Both the position numbers and the translations under genes were made by a program. Positions 22,044 to 31,581 of a DNA stretch of 32,805 bases are shown here, piece after piece. Below the pieces are notes generated by a model. It saw nothing but the letters and a program-made list of their open reading frames with translations. It had not been told where the DNA came from and made no database searches. The DNA comes from Chloroflexota bacterium (GTDB lineage: Bacteria > Chloroflexota > Dehalococcoidia > Lucifugimonadales > Australimonadaceae). Numbering within the stretch: position 1 is the first letter of the stretch; each line of letters begins with the position of its first letter. The stretch is taken from positions 1-32,805 of the forward strand of contig JAPPHT010000019.1 in the NCBI GenBank assembly GCA_028874795.1, written 5' to 3'.

Positions 22044-23263
22044 CGGGCCACGCTCTCCACCTCATGTGCCGGCAGGGCCAGGCTCGCGGGCGCGGAATGG
22101 TAGTCAAGCCGCCTGCCGATCTCATCTCCCATGCGGATGACGTAGGCTTCGAGTCCGCTGGCGGCGTTGCGCCGGCCTGTGAAGCTGGGCGCATCGATCA
22201 GTACCGGCACCACCGCCGCTCCAGTGGCGCGCAACGTGTCCACGGCGGAAGAGACGGCAGACGCTGGAGCAGCGGTGATGAGCACGATGCTGGCGCCCGT
22301 GCTGAGCTCGTTCTTCACGGCGTCAGACGTCTCCTGTACGCCGCCCGCATCACCGGGTTCGATGAGTGCGAGCGCCTGGAAGATACGCCCAAGCTGAGTG
22401 ATGCCCGTGGCCGCCGGGATGATGAGCTGTTCCCGACCGGAGAAGACCGCCCCGACGTTGCGTCCTGAGTCCAGGAAGCGCTTGGCCACGGACGCAGCGG
22501 TCGTTACACCGTATTCCACTGAGCTCTCCGAGCCCTCACCCGCCTGCACGCGCTCGTCGAGATCGAGCACCACCCAGACTGCATCGGCCGGGCCGGACGG
22601 TTCGCGGTCGAACTCCTTCACCATGAGCCTGCCGGCATGGGCGGTCGCCGGCCAGTGCACTCTGCTTACGGCGTCGTGGGAGGTGTACTCGCGCACACCT
22701 GAGGCGATGGCGCTGGGGGTGAAGGTGCGTCCCCGGACGATCCCCTCCGTCCAGCCCCTCCCTGAAAGCACGAAGAAACTGGACAGATCGACGGTAGCGG
22801 GGTAGATGAGCGCGGTCTGGGGCCTGCCCAGCCGCATCGTCCGGCTGAAGAGTCCGAACGGGTCTCGGCTCGTGATCTCGAGTTCGCCGAACTGGTAGAT
22901 GCCCCGGCGCTCACAATGGCTGGAGGTCGTCCAGACCGCCGACCCGTATGGCCACAAGGTGGTGATGCGTCCGGCGCGTCCGAACGGCTGCGTGTCGTGC
23001 TGCACCTCCAACAGCAGCTTCGGCCACCAGTGGGTGTTCTGCAGGACGATGCGTTCCTCCAGGTCGTCCCCGACCTGCAGGTAGGCCGTGAGCCGTTGCA
23101 CGCCGCCCTCCACGCGTCGTGCCGAAAGAACGCTGGCGAGGAATCCGAGCGCAGGCACGGCGAGAAGGCCCAGGAACAGACGATAGTAGAGCGCGCCTCC
23201 GGTGGACAGCGCGAGAATCAGGAGGAGCAGCGCCACGCCGATCCAGACCACGCGCACGTTCAT
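22040..23263 (-). CDS. DUF58 domain membrane protein
   Basis: A 407-residue protein with two N-terminal TM helices (VWIGVALLLLILALS and FLGLLAVPALGFLASVL), a beta-rich region, then the DUF58 signature R-E-Y-T-S-H-D-A-V-S-R-V-H-W-P-A-T-A-H and LMVKEFDREPSG around residues 195-230. The C-terminal half (DAVWVVLDLDERV..., SIVLITAAPAS) is a VWA-like Rossmann fold with a DxDxx in place of the full MIDAS motif. DUF58 proteins are the usual partners of MoxR ATPases, which are thought to remodel or load them. It lies between those partners: 37 bases after moxR and overlapping the transglutaminase gene by four bases. Confidence 0.9.
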   Translation of the reverse strand: MNVRVVWIGVALLLLILALSTGGALYYRLFLGLLAVPALGFLASVLSARRVEGGVQRLTAYLQVGDDLEERIVLQNTHWWPKLLLEVQHDTQPFGRAGRITTLWPYGSAVWTTSSHCERRGIYQFGELEITSRDPFGLFSRTMRLGRPQTALIYPATVDLSSFFVLSGRGWTEGIVRGRTFTPSAIASGVREYTSHDAVSRVHWPATAHAGRLMVKEFDREPSGPADAVWVVLDLDERVQAGEGSESSVEYGVTTAASVAKRFLDSGRNVGAVFSGREQLIIPAATGITQLGRIFQALALIEPGDAGGVQETSDAVKNELSTGASIVLITAAPASAVSSAVDTLRATGAAVVPVLIDAPSFTGRRNAASGLEAYVIRMGDEIGRRLDYHSAPASLALPAHEVESVAR

Positions 23264-23300
23264 GCCGCCATCTCCAGCGAGGGACCTTGCCCCGGCGCGC

Positions 23301-24278
23301 TTACGCGCCGGGCAGAGCGCCTGCTACCGGCGTCTGCTCGAGCACTTCGGCGACCGCATCGGCGGCTGTTGTGCCCTGGATGCGTGCTGCCGAGCTGAGG
23401 ATGATCCGGTGGCCGAGCGCAGAATACGCCAGCGCTTTCACGTCGTCCGGCAGCGCGTAGTCCCGCTCCTCCAACAGGGACTTGGCCTGCGCGAGCCGGA
23501 AGAGGGCCAGCGAGCCGCGGGGCGACGCTCCCAGGTAGAGGCTGCCGTGGTTCCGCGTCGCGTTCGCTATCGCGACGATGTACTCCTTCACGTCCTCCGA
23601 GACGTGGATCGTCCGCACGGCCCGCTGCAGGGCGAGCAGCTCATCCCCGTCGACGACCGCCTCCAGCTCCTCCACCGGGTGCGCGTACTGCTGCGCTTCC
23701 AACACCCTGATCTCATCCTCGGTGTCCGGGTAGCCGAGATGCAGGCGAAGGAGGAATCTGTCCAGCTCGGTCTCCGGCAGTGGGAAGGTCCCCTCGTATT
23801 CGATGGGGTTCTGCGTCGCCATGACGATGAACGGTTCCGGCATCGGGTGTGCCACGCCGTCCACGGTTACCTGACGTTCTTCCATGGCTTCCAGGAGGGC
23901 CGCCTGCGTCTTGGGCGAAGCGCGGTTGATCTCGTCCGCGAGCACCACCTGCGCAGCGATGGGTCCTTCTCGGTACTCGAACTCGCCGTTCTTCTGGTTG
24001 AACACAGAGACCCCGGTGATGTCGGCTGGAAGGAGGTCTGGTGTGAACTGGATGCGGCGGAAGCTGCCTCCGATGGACCTGGCGATGCTGCGCGCGAGCA
24101 TCGTCTTTCCCACGCCCGGCACGTCTTCGATGAGCAGGTGGCCGCGACACATGAGTGTCATCACTGCCAGCCGCTCCTCATCTCCCTTGCCGAGGATCAC
24201 CTTTCCGAGGTTGTCCAGCAACCGCTCGGCGATCTCTCTCGCTCCCCCTATGTCCAACTCGCGTTTGGAAGCTACCAA
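23301..24278 (-). CDS. MoxR family AAA+ ATPase
   Basis: A 325-residue AAA+ ATPase of the MoxR group. Walker A is EDVPGVGKTMLARS, Walker B VVLADEINRASPKTQAAL, sensor 1 FIVMATQNPIEYEG, arginine-finger region FPLPETELDRFLLR, and the C-terminal lid has GASPRGSLAL. It should act as a chaperone-like partner of the DUF58 and transglutaminase proteins downstream. TTG at 24278 is chosen: GGAG stands seven bases upstream, the product starts where MoxR proteins usually start, and a 17-base-spaced promoter overlaps the upstream ATGs (24317 and 24308), which would then lie outside the transcript. First gene of a three-gene operon. Confidence 0.92.
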   Translation of the reverse strand: MVASKRELDIGGAREIAERLLDNLGKVILGKGDEERLAVMTLMCRGHLLIEDVPGVGKTMLARSIARSIGGSFRRIQFTPDLLPADITGVSVFNQKNGEFEYREGPIAAQVVLADEINRASPKTQAALLEAMEERQVTVDGVAHPMPEPFIVMATQNPIEYEGTFPLPETELDRFLLRLHLGYPDTEDEIRVLEAQQYAHPVEELEAVVDGDELLALQRAVRTIHVSEDVKEYIVAIANATRNHGSLYLGASPRGSLALFRLAQAKSLLEERDYALPDDVKALAYSALGHRIILSSAARIQGTTAADAVAEVLEQTPVAGALPGA

Positions 24279-24316
24279 TGTACTACTCCAGTGGGACGCC
24301 TCCCGCATGCAGCGCA

Positions 24317-24345
24317 TGTATAGAGCACAAACGCGTGCGCGTCAA
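24317..24345 (-). promoter_or_regulatory. sigma70-type promoter of moxR operon
   Basis: On the minus strand TTGACG (24345-24340) and TATACA (24322-24317) are 17 bases apart, 38 bases before the TTG start. The region is shared with the divergent tetrapyrrole operon; no equally good plus-strand promoter was seen. Confidence 0.65.
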
Positions 24346-24442
24346 ACGCGGGACGTCACCGGAAGCGCGTGCGGGGCGAACGATGCACAGGGAAGGCCGG
24401 TGCTGTACGCTTATGTACCAACCACGATGGCAGAGGTCTGGG

Positions 24443-25117
24443 GTGACGGATTACTACCCTGCCTACCTTAACATAGCGGGACGGCGCGCGGTCGTTATCG
24501 GCGGGGGTGAGGTGGCCGAACGGAAGACTGCGCAGTTGCTCGCGTCCGGCGCGGACGTGACGCTCGTCAGTCCTGGCGCCACGCCGGAGCTGGAGCGCAT
24601 CGCGTCCGAGGGGCGGTTGCGCTGGGTCCGTCGTGCGTACGTCGTGGGTGACCTTGCCGGCGCGTGGCTGGCAGTGGCGGCGACGGACGACCCGGAGGTG
24701 CAGCGCAGCGTCCACGCGGAAGCGGAGCGAGAGAAGACGTTGCTGAACGTGGTGGATGTCGCGGAGTTGTGCGGGTTCATCGCCCCGTCCATCGTTCAGC
24801 GCGGGCCCGTGACGGTTGCAGTCTCCACGGGCGGTGCGAGCCCTGCTCTGGCACGGAAGATACGCGAGTTGATGGGCGGCACGCAGAACCCCCCGCACTA
24901 CGACCACGACACGTTCTGCCGTTGCATCGAATGGTCGGACGCGGCAGATGCGCTCGCGGACGTTCGCGCTGAGCTGAAGGCTCAGGGCCGCAGCGCTTCG
25001 CCGGAGGCATGGCAGGAAGCGATGGACGAGCAGTTGTTGGACCTAGTCCGCGCCGGCAAGGACGTCGAGGTGAGGCGGCGGCTGCGTTCAGCGCTGCTTT
25101 CGGATGCGGAGCCATAG
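24443..25117 (+). CDS. precorrin-2 dehydrogenase / sirohydrochlorin ferrochelatase
   Basis: A 224-residue protein of the Met8p/SirC/CysG N-terminal family. It oxidises precorrin-2 to sirohydrochlorin with NAD and may insert iron to give siroheme. The NAD-binding motif VVIGGGEVAERKTAQLLASG follows the typical YYPAYLNIAGR start; GFIAPSIVQRGPVTVAVSTG and SPALARKIRELM are the other family blocks. GTG is chosen because family members begin at this point and AGAGG lies seven bases upstream; an ATG at 24413 would add ten atypical residues. It heads the tetrapyrrole operon and supplies the siroheme branch that starts from the CobA product encoded downstream. Confidence 0.9.
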   Translation: MTDYYPAYLNIAGRRAVVIGGGEVAERKTAQLLASGADVTLVSPGATPELERIASEGRLRWVRRAYVVGDLAGAWLAVAATDDPEVQRSVHAEAEREKTLLNVVDVAELCGFIAPSIVQRGPVTVAVSTGGASPALARKIRELMGGTQNPPHYDHDTFCRCIEWSDAADALADVRAELKAQGRSASPEAWQEAMDEQLLDLVRAGKDVEVRRRLRSALLSDAEP

Positions 25118-25121
25118 ACCG

Positions 25122-26369
25122 ATGCGCATCGTCATGACCGGCCTGAGCCACCACACCGCTCCGCTGGAAACGCGGGAGCGGTTGAGCCTGACGAGCGAGA
25201 CCTTGTTTCCGGCCCTGGAGACGCTGCACCGCCACGTGGACCACGGTGTCATCGTCGCTACCTGCAACCGCACGGAGGTGTACACGCTCGCCTCATCGCG
25301 GGAACGCGGAGAGCGTGCGATCGAGCGGTTCATCGAAGAGCAGTTCGGGTTGGAGGCCGCCTCGGTCCGGAGGCACCTGTACACGCTGGAGCAGGGTGAG
25401 GCGGTGTCGCATCTCTTCCGCGTCGCGTCCGGGCTCGATTCTCAGATCCTGGGCGAATCGGAGGTGCTCGGTCAGGTCCGGGACGCATTCAGCGCGGCGA
25501 GGCAGCAGGGCGTTTCCGGCGGGGCGATGGCGCACCTGTTCCACAGCGCGCTGCGCACGGGCAAGCGCGCACGCACGGAGACCGCCATTGGACGGAATGC
25601 ACTCTCGTTGAGCCGTGCATGTGTCGAGCTGGCGCGGCGGGCGATCGGGTCGCCGGAAGGGAAGCGCATCCTGATCGTCGGCGTCGGGGAGGCGTCTCGC
25701 CTCGCGGGCCTCGCCCTGAGGGACTCCGGCGCTTCCAGCATGGTCATCGCCAACCGGACGCCAGCGAACGCTGTCGAACTTGCACAGGAGTTGGACGCGG
25801 AGGTAGCGGCCCTGGACGCTCTCCCGTCGTTGCTGGCGCAGACGGACTTGGCCGTGACCGCCACCGCCGCGCCGGACTTCATCCTGCCTGCGTCGCTCAT
25901 AGAGGAGGCTGCAGCGCGGCGCAATGGGAAACCGCTCGCGATCATGGATATGGCCGTCCCGCGCGACGTCGATCCTGCCGCCGCGACAGTTCCAGGGGTC
26001 CACGTCTACACGTTGGAGGACGTGGAGTCGCTGGCGGAGGCCAACCGGCAGCAGCGCGAGGCAGAGGCGCGTCACGTCGAGGCCATCGTTGCAGAGGAAA
26101 CGGCAAGGTTCCGCCAGTGGTGGAGGACGCGCGGCGTGACGCCCACCATCGCTGCGATCCGGCACGAAGCCGAAGAGATACGCGCGGCTGAGGTCGCACG
26201 GACCGTCGAACGCCTGAACGGTCTCTCTGCGGACGATGCGCGCCGCATCGAGCAGATGACGAAGGCGCTTGTGAAGAAGCTCCTGCACCAGCCCACGGCC
26301 CATCTGCGGGAGCGCAACGACGAGTCCGTAACGCATTCCGCCCGCCAGCTCTTCGGGCTGGACGATTAG
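25122..26369 (+). CDS. hemA: glutamyl-tRNA reductase
   Basis: A 415-residue NADPH-dependent enzyme that reduces glutamyl-tRNA to glutamate-1-semialdehyde, the first committed step of C5 tetrapyrrole synthesis. Catalytic domain: GLSHHTAPLETRERL and C48 in TCNRTEVY (thioester-forming Cys). DSQILGESEVLGQVRDA, the NADPH-binding VGVGEASRLAGLAL, and the C-terminal dimerisation helix with QMTKALVKKLLHQPT are all present. Full length. ATG at 25122 gives the family start (MRIVMTGLSHHTAP); another ATG at 25104 overlaps the previous gene and adds an odd extension. The gap to the upstream gene is four bases and 11 bases separate it from hemC. Confidence 0.97.
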   Translation: MRIVMTGLSHHTAPLETRERLSLTSETLFPALETLHRHVDHGVIVATCNRTEVYTLASSRERGERAIERFIEEQFGLEAASVRRHLYTLEQGEAVSHLFRVASGLDSQILGESEVLGQVRDAFSAARQQGVSGGAMAHLFHSALRTGKRARTETAIGRNALSLSRACVELARRAIGSPEGKRILIVGVGEASRLAGLALRDSGASSMVIANRTPANAVELAQELDAEVAALDALPSLLAQTDLAVTATAAPDFILPASLIEEAAARRNGKPLAIMDMAVPRDVDPAAATVPGVHVYTLEDVESLAEANRQQREAEARHVEAIVAEETARFRQWWRTRGVTPTIAAIRHEAEEIRAAEVARTVERLNGLSADDARRIEQMTKALVKKLLHQPTAHLRERNDESVTHSARQLFGLDD

Positions 26370-26380
26370 CGTACCCCGCC

Positions 26381-27301
26381 ATGCCGCGCTCCATCACCAT
26401 CGGCACACGCGGGAGCAGGCTGGCGCTGACGCAGGCGCGCGCGGTCGTCGACGCTCTCGCATCCGTTTCGCCGGGGTGGGACGTAGGTATCGAGACGATA
26501 GCGTCGACCGGCGACGAACAGCCGGATGCCGCCATCGAGTCGCTCGGGCTCGGCGTCTTCACGTCCGCTATCGAGCAGGCGCTGCTCGACGGGCGGATAG
26601 ACGTGGCGGTGCACAGCCTGAAGGATCTGCCCACCAGCCAACCGGAGGGCTTGACGGCCGTCCCCGTGCTGGAGCGCGGAGACCCCCGCGACGTCCTGAT
26701 AGACCGCTGGAACGCGGCTCTGCTCGATCTCCCGGAGGGAGCGCGCATCGGCACGAGCAGTCCCCGCCGCGCTGCGCAGATCGCTCACGGGCGGAAAGAC
26801 ATCCTGCTGATGCCCATCCGTGGGAACGTGGAGACCCGCATCGGCAAGGTGGGAGGACCGGACTACGACGGCGTCATCGTCGCCGCGGCGGGAGTGGAGC
26901 GACTGGGTTTGGCGGAACGCATCGCGGAGCGCCTCTCTCCTCACGTCTGCACGCCTGCCCCCGGCCAGGCTGCCCTGGCGGCTGAAGCGCGCGCCGACGA
27001 CACTGAAGTGCTTGAGCTCCTGCGGCAACTCGTGCACGAGCCGACCGAGGCCGCCGTGGAAGCGGAGCGCGCCCTGCTCCGCGCTGCTGGCAGCGGCTGC
27101 CGCCTGCCGCTCGGGGCGTTCGCTGAGGTCCAGGGCGAGCAGATGCGCCTGTTCGCGACGGTTACGCCGTCGGACGGCTCTACGAGCTATCGCGTGGAGG
27201 TGACTGGCAGCGTCTCGGAACCTGACCTGCTGGGCAGGGCTGCCTACCAGGCGTTCCTGGAGCAGGGAGCCTCCGGACTGTTGCGGGAGACGGGCCGGTG
27301 A
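26381..27301 (+). CDS. hemC: hydroxymethylbilane synthase (porphobilinogen deaminase)
   Basis: A 306-residue enzyme that joins four porphobilinogens into hydroxymethylbilane on its dipyrromethane cofactor. Seen: TIGTRGSRLALTQA at the start, DVAVHSLKDLPT with the catalytic Asp, GTSSPRRAAQ, IRGNVETRIGKV, and C240 in AGSGCRLPLGAF, the Cys that carries the cofactor. Full length. No strong SD in the 11-base gap after hemA, so translation probably depends on coupling. The stop overlaps the next GTG (GTGA). Confidence 0.97.
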   Translation: MPRSITIGTRGSRLALTQARAVVDALASVSPGWDVGIETIASTGDEQPDAAIESLGLGVFTSAIEQALLDGRIDVAVHSLKDLPTSQPEGLTAVPVLERGDPRDVLIDRWNAALLDLPEGARIGTSSPRRAAQIAHGRKDILLMPIRGNVETRIGKVGGPDYDGVIVAAAGVERLGLAERIAERLSPHVCTPAPGQAALAAEARADDTEVLELLRQLVHEPTEAAVEAERALLRAAGSGCRLPLGAFAEVQGEQMRLFATVTPSDGSTSYRVEVTGSVSEPDLLGRAAYQAFLEQGASGLLRETGR

Positions 27302-28812
27302 CAGCGAGCGGAACGGTCTACCTCGTTGGCGCCGGTCCGGGGGACCCCGGCCTTATCACTGCGAGAGGCGCTGACCTGTTGCGCGGGGCGGACGTAGTGG
27401 TATACGACCGTCTCGTCTCGTCCGAGTTGCTCGCGCTGGCGCCGGGCGCCGACCTCATCTACGTGGGGAAGGAACCCGATACGCCGGGTGAGTTTCAGGC
27501 GTTCATCAATGAGCAGCTTGCGGCGAATGCGCGGGATGGCAAGAGTGTCGTTCGCCTGAAAGGGGGCGACCCGTTCGTCTTCGGACGCGGCGGCGAGGAG
27601 GCCATCGCCCTCGCCGAAGCGGGAGTGCCGTTCGAGGTTGTCCCTGGTGTCACGTCTGCTATAGCTGTGCCCGCCTATGCCGGCGTGCCGGTGACGCACC
27701 GGGACGTCGCGGCAGCCTTTACGGTCGTGACCGGTTCCGAGGACCCGGTGAAACCGGACCCGCAGGTGGACTGGAAGGCGCTCGCGCGCGTGGGTGGAAC
27801 GCTCGTCGTGCTCATGGGGTGGCGCAGCTTGCCCGCGATCGTGCAAACGCTCCTTGAAGAAGGAACACCGCGGGATACTCCTGTATGCGTGGTCCAATGG
27901 GGCACGCTGCCGAACCAGCGTACCGTAAGCGGTACCCTCGAGGACATCGTTGAGAGGGGCGAAGCCGAGGGCATCACGTCGCCGGTGGTTACGGTCATCG
28001 GCGAGACCGCCGCTTTGCGTCCTGCCTTGCGCTGGTTCGACCGCACTCCTCTCTTTGGCAGGCGAGTGCTGGTAACCCGCTCCCGCACCCAGGCGGGCAC
28101 GCTCAGCGCCCTGCTGACCGCGCATGGGGCGGAGGCGGTGGAGCTCCCCACGATAGCGGTGGAACCTGTTTCCGATACGTCGATGCTGGACGCTGCTCTT
28201 GCCGAACTGGCCGGCTTCGACTGGGTGGTCTTTACGAGCACGAACGGTGTGGATGCCGTGTTCGGGCGCTTGAGCGCGGCCGGGAAGGACGCGCGAGCGT
28301 TCGCGCACGCCAAGGTGGCAGCCATCGGACCAGCCACGGCGCATGCGCTCGCCGGTCGAGGCATCACCGCGGACCTCCTGCCTGCGGCGTACACGTCGCG
28401 TTCGGTTGCCAACTCGTTCGCGTCCCTGGACATACGCGGCGCGCGCATACTGTTGCCTCGAGCCGACATCGCTCCCCCCACGCTTCCGGACGGACTCCGC
28501 CACATGGGAGCGCTCGTCACGGAGATCAGCGCTTATCACACCGCCGTTCCCGAGGAAGCTGCGGCGACAGCCAGCGAAACCCTCGCCTCTGGTACGATAG
28601 ACGCGGTCACGTTCACGAGCTCTTCCACCGTGCGCAACCTGGTGGGCCTGCTGGGTGGCGCCGACCTCATCAACCAGAGCAAGGTGGTATCCATCGGACC
28701 TGTGACGAGCAAGACGGCATCTGAGCTTGGCGTGCGAGTGGATAGGGAGGCTTCAGAGCACACCGTGCGAGGGGTGGCAGACGCCGTGTTGGAGGTTCTG
28801 GGCGATGAGTGA
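27298..28812 (+). CDS. cobA-hemD: fused uroporphyrinogen-III C-methyltransferase / uroporphyrinogen-III synthase
   Basis: A 504-residue fusion. Residues 1-245 are SUMT (CobA): [31 protein letters not shown] and [18 protein letters not shown] are its SAM-binding blocks; it makes precorrin-2. Residues 255-504 are uroporphyrinogen-III synthase (HemD): [42 protein letters not shown] and [13 protein letters not shown]. The fusion is well known in several phyla and channels uroporphyrinogen III to siroheme or corrinoid synthesis. GTG overlaps the hemC stop by four bases and its own stop overlaps hemB by eight. The dehydrogenase for the next step is the first gene of the operon. Confidence 0.96.
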   Translation: MTASGTVYLVGAGPGDPGLITARGADLLRGADVVVYDRLVSSELLALAPGADLIYVGKEPDTPGEFQAFINEQLAANARDGKSVVRLKGGDPFVFGRGGEEAIALAEAGVPFEVVPGVTSAIAVPAYAGVPVTHRDVAAAFTVVTGSEDPVKPDPQVDWKALARVGGTLVVLMGWRSLPAIVQTLLEEGTPRDTPVCVVQWGTLPNQRTVSGTLEDIVERGEAEGITSPVVTVIGETAALRPALRWFDRTPLFGRRVLVTRSRTQAGTLSALLTAHGAEAVELPTIAVEPVSDTSMLDAALAELAGFDWVVFTSTNGVDAVFGRLSAAGKDARAFAHAKVAAIGPATAHALAGRGITADLLPAAYTSRSVANSFASLDIRGARILLPRADIAPPTLPDGLRHMGALVTEISAYHTAVPEEAAATASETLASGTIDAVTFTSSSTVRNLVGLLGGADLINQSKVVSIGPVTSKTASELGVRVDREASEHTVRGVADAVLEVLGDE

Positions 28813-29830
28813 ACTACGCATCGAAAGGGCAACTCCCACCGGGAACGCGCTCTTCCCGACGGTTCGCCCGCGCAGGCTGCGACGCACGCCCGCACTCCGG
28901 GAATTGGTGCGGGAGACGTCGTTGCGCCCAGCTGATTTCGTCTATCCCGTATTCGTGACGCATGGACGCGACGTCCGCGTACCCATCGATCCGATGCCGG
29001 GGCAGGCGCAGCTCTCGATCGACAACCTCGTCCGGGAGGCGGCAGAGGCGCAGCAGCTCGGTATCCGCGCGGTGCTCCTCTTTGGCCTGCCGCCGACCAA
29101 GGACGGGCTCGGCTCCGGCGCGTACGACCCTGACGGCATCATCCAGCAGGCGACATCTGCGTTGAAGCAGGCGCTTCCCGATGTCGTCGTTGTCACGGAC
29201 GTCTGCCTCTGCGAATACACGGACCACGGGCACTGTGGGGTATTGCTCGACGACGGTACGGTCGCTAACGACGCGACGCTCGAGTTGCTCGCCCGCACTG
29301 CCGTCTCGCAGGCCGACGCCGGGGCTGACGTCGTTGCTCCATCCGCGATGATGGACGGGCAGGTGACCGCCATCCGCGCCGCCCTTGATGCCGCGGGGCA
29401 TGAGGACGTTCCGGTGATGGCGTACGCATCCAAGATGGCCTCCGCCTTCTACGGGCCGTTCCGCGTCGCGGCCGGGTCCACCCCCAGGTCCGGCGACCGG
29501 AAGGCGTACCAGATGGATGGCGCGAATGCTCGGGAGGCGATGCGCGAGTTGCATCAGGACGCAGCCGAGGGCGCGGACATCCTCATGGTCAAGCCCGCGC
29601 TTGCGTACCTGGACGTCATCGCCCGGGCTCGGGATGCGTTCGATCTGCCGATCGCTGCCTATAACGTCTCCGGCGAGTACGCCATGCTGAAGGCGGCGGC
29701 GGCCAACGGCTGGCTGGACGAACGCTCTGCCATGTTGGAGACGCTCACGAGCATCAAGCGAGCGGGAGCGGACATCATCATCACCTACTTCGCCAGGGAT
29801 GCCGCGCGCCTTCTGCGGAGCGATGCCTGA
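28805..29830 (+). CDS. hemB: delta-aminolevulinic acid dehydratase (porphobilinogen synthase)
   Basis: A 341-residue enzyme that condenses two 5-aminolevulinates to porphobilinogen. The Schiff-base lysines are K210 ([13 protein letters not shown]) and K263 ([11 protein letters not shown]). The metal loop [13 protein letters not shown] has three Cys, indicating the zinc-dependent form. The N-terminal arm includes [18 protein letters not shown], typical of the octameric enzyme. Full length. ATG lies inside the end of cobA-hemD (8-base overlap); an upstream in-frame start would sit far inside that gene. Confidence 0.97.
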   Translation: MSELRIERATPTGNALFPTVRPRRLRRTPALRELVRETSLRPADFVYPVFVTHGRDVRVPIDPMPGQAQLSIDNLVREAAEAQQLGIRAVLLFGLPPTKDGLGSGAYDPDGIIQQATSALKQALPDVVVVTDVCLCEYTDHGHCGVLLDDGTVANDATLELLARTAVSQADAGADVVAPSAMMDGQVTAIRAALDAAGHEDVPVMAYASKMASAFYGPFRVAAGSTPRSGDRKAYQMDGANAREAMRELHQDAAEGADILMVKPALAYLDVIARARDAFDLPIAAYNVSGEYAMLKAAAANGWLDERSAMLETLTSIKRAGADIIITYFARDAARLLRSDA

Positions 29831-29833
29831 ACC

Positions 29834-30289
29834 ATGGCCGACGCCAGCGCCAGGCAGCACGTTGTAGACAACCTCATCGAACGGCACGCAGCCGTGTTCG
29901 AGCCTGTCGGTGGTTCCGCGGACGTGGACCTCGCCGTCAGGACCGGCGATGGGCAGTACGTGGAAGTGATCATCAGGGAGCCTGTTCCTGCAAAGGAGGG
30001 CCGCTCCTTCCTCATGCGCCGCTTCCGTCCGCGCCCGCACCTGTTCATCATGTGCGTCGCTCCGGGGTTCGAGGCATGGCTGCTGCCTTCGACGGTGTTC
30101 GAACGTTTCGCGACCGGCGCCCCTGGCGAACCGGAGTGGGTGCTGCAGCTCGATGCTCCCTCGGACGAGCCGCTGAGTGACCGGCTCTCCGTCTACCGCG
30201 AACGATGGGCGCTTATCGCCAACTACTCCGAGTACCGCTCAACATTGAGCGACCCGCTGGCCCTGCGGGTCAGGATAGCGATGCTCTGA
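29834..30289 (+). CDS. uncharacterised protein in the haem operon, possible PD-(D/E)XK-like fold
   Basis: A 151-residue soluble protein between hemB and hemL: three bases after hemB, and its TGA shares one base with the hemL ATG. I do not recognise a named family. The pattern D32 (ADVDLAV), E44 (YVEVIIRE), RPRPHLFIMCVAP and AWLLPSTVF resembles small restriction-endonuclease-like proteins in which a D...ExxxK core is followed by a D/H-LFVVCV strand and a W-x-x-P-S-x-V-F strand. The Lys is replaced by R48, so it may be inactive or not a nuclease at all. The tight fit in the operon suggests co-expression with haem synthesis, but no haem-related motif is seen. Confidence 0.65.
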   Translation: MADASARQHVVDNLIERHAAVFEPVGGSADVDLAVRTGDGQYVEVIIREPVPAKEGRSFLMRRFRPRPHLFIMCVAPGFEAWLLPSTVFERFATGAPGEPEWVLQLDAPSDEPLSDRLSVYRERWALIANYSEYRSTLSDPLALRVRIAML

Positions 30290-31572
30290 TGCGATTCGAC
30301 AACTCGGAACAGCTCTTTGCCCGCGCTCGCAGACTGATTCCCGGCGGTGTCAACAGTCCCGTTCGCTCGTTCGGTGCGGTCGGCGGCACGCCTCCGTTCA
30401 TCGTCAGTAGCAGCGGCGCGCATGTGCGGGACGCGGACGGCAACGAGTACCTCGACTTCGTCGGGTCATGGGGTCCGCTCATCCTGGGCCACGCGCATTC
30501 CGCGGTGGTGGAGGCGGTGCAGCGCGCGGCGGCGGACGGCACGAGCTTCGGCGCGCCTACGGAGCGCGAACTGGAACTCGCCGAACTCATCACCCGCGCC
30601 ATGCCGTCGATCGAGATGCTGCGCCTCGTGAATTCCGGCACCGAGGCCGCGATGAGCGCCATCCGCATCGCCCGCGCATACACGGGGCGCAGCAAACTGC
30701 TCAAGTTCAACGGCAACTATCACGGTCACGCGGATGGCCTCCTCGTCAAGGCGGGTTCCGGCGCGGCTACCTACGGCATTCCCACCAGTGCAGGAGTGCC
30801 CCTCGGCTATGCGGCGGAGACGCTCGTCGCCGAGTACAACGACCTCGCGTCGGTCGAGGCGGTCTTCGATGCGAACGTGAACCAGGTTGCGGCGGTCATC
30901 GTTGAACCGGTGGCGGGCAACATGGGAGTCGTGGCTCCGGCGGAAGGCTTCCTGACCGGTCTGCGGAAGCTGTGCGACGACAACGGGGCTCTGCTCATCT
31001 TCGATGAGGTGATAACCGGGTTCCGGGTCGCCTACGGCGGAGCTCAGGAGCGATACCGCATCCGCCCGGACCTCACGTGTCTGGGCAAGATTATCGGTGG
31101 GGGCCTGCCCGTGGGGGCATACGGAGGACGCGCCGAGGTGATGCAGATGGTGGCTCCGCTCGGCCCCGCCTACCAGGCGGGAACGCTCTCGGGCAACCCG
31201 CTCGCCACGGCTGCGGGCATCGCCTGCCTGCAGGAGCTGTCGAAGCCCGGTGTCTACGAGACGCTCGAAGCGCTGGGCGCGCAGGCTGAGGCGGGGCTGC
31301 GCGCCGCAGGAGGCGCCGCGGGCGTTCCGGTGACGGTGGAACGGGTAGGCTCAGCCCTCACCGTATTTTTCACCGCACCGCCCGTGACGACGTGGGTCGA
31401 GGCAGCGTCCGCCGACACGGGGCAGTACACCGCGTTCTTCCACGGCTTGCTGGAGCGTGGGGTCTACGTTGCGCCGTCGCAGTTCGAGGCGGCCTTCGTC
31501 TCGCTGGCGCACACGACCGAGGACATCGCGTTCGCTGCCGAGCAGGCTCGGGAGGCGATGGCCTCGCTGTAG
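30289..31572 (+). CDS. hemL: glutamate-1-semialdehyde 2,1-aminomutase
   Basis: A 427-residue PLP enzyme that turns glutamate-1-semialdehyde into 5-aminolevulinate. Seen: LIPGGVNSPVRSFGAVGGTP at the start, VNSGTEAAMSAIRIARAYTG, KFNGNYHGHADGLLVKAGSG, LIFDEVITGFRV, and the PLP lysine K267 in CLGKIIGGGLPVGAYGG. Full length. ATG overlaps the preceding TGA by one base; a longer open frame upstream lies within the unknown gene. It completes the 5-aminolevulinate part of the pathway begun by hemA. Confidence 0.97.
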   Translation: MRFDNSEQLFARARRLIPGGVNSPVRSFGAVGGTPPFIVSSSGAHVRDADGNEYLDFVGSWGPLILGHAHSAVVEAVQRAAADGTSFGAPTERELELAELITRAMPSIEMLRLVNSGTEAAMSAIRIARAYTGRSKLLKFNGNYHGHADGLLVKAGSGAATYGIPTSAGVPLGYAAETLVAEYNDLASVEAVFDANVNQVAAVIVEPVAGNMGVVAPAEGFLTGLRKLCDDNGALLIFDEVITGFRVAYGGAQERYRIRPDLTCLGKIIGGGLPVGAYGGRAEVMQMVAPLGPAYQAGTLSGNPLATAAGIACLQELSKPGVYETLEALGAQAEAGLRAAGGAAGVPVTVERVGSALTVFFTAPPVTTWVEAASADTGQYTAFFHGLLERGVYVAPSQFEAAFVSLAHTTEDIAFAAEQAREAMASL

Positions 31573-31581
31573 GATAGAGAC

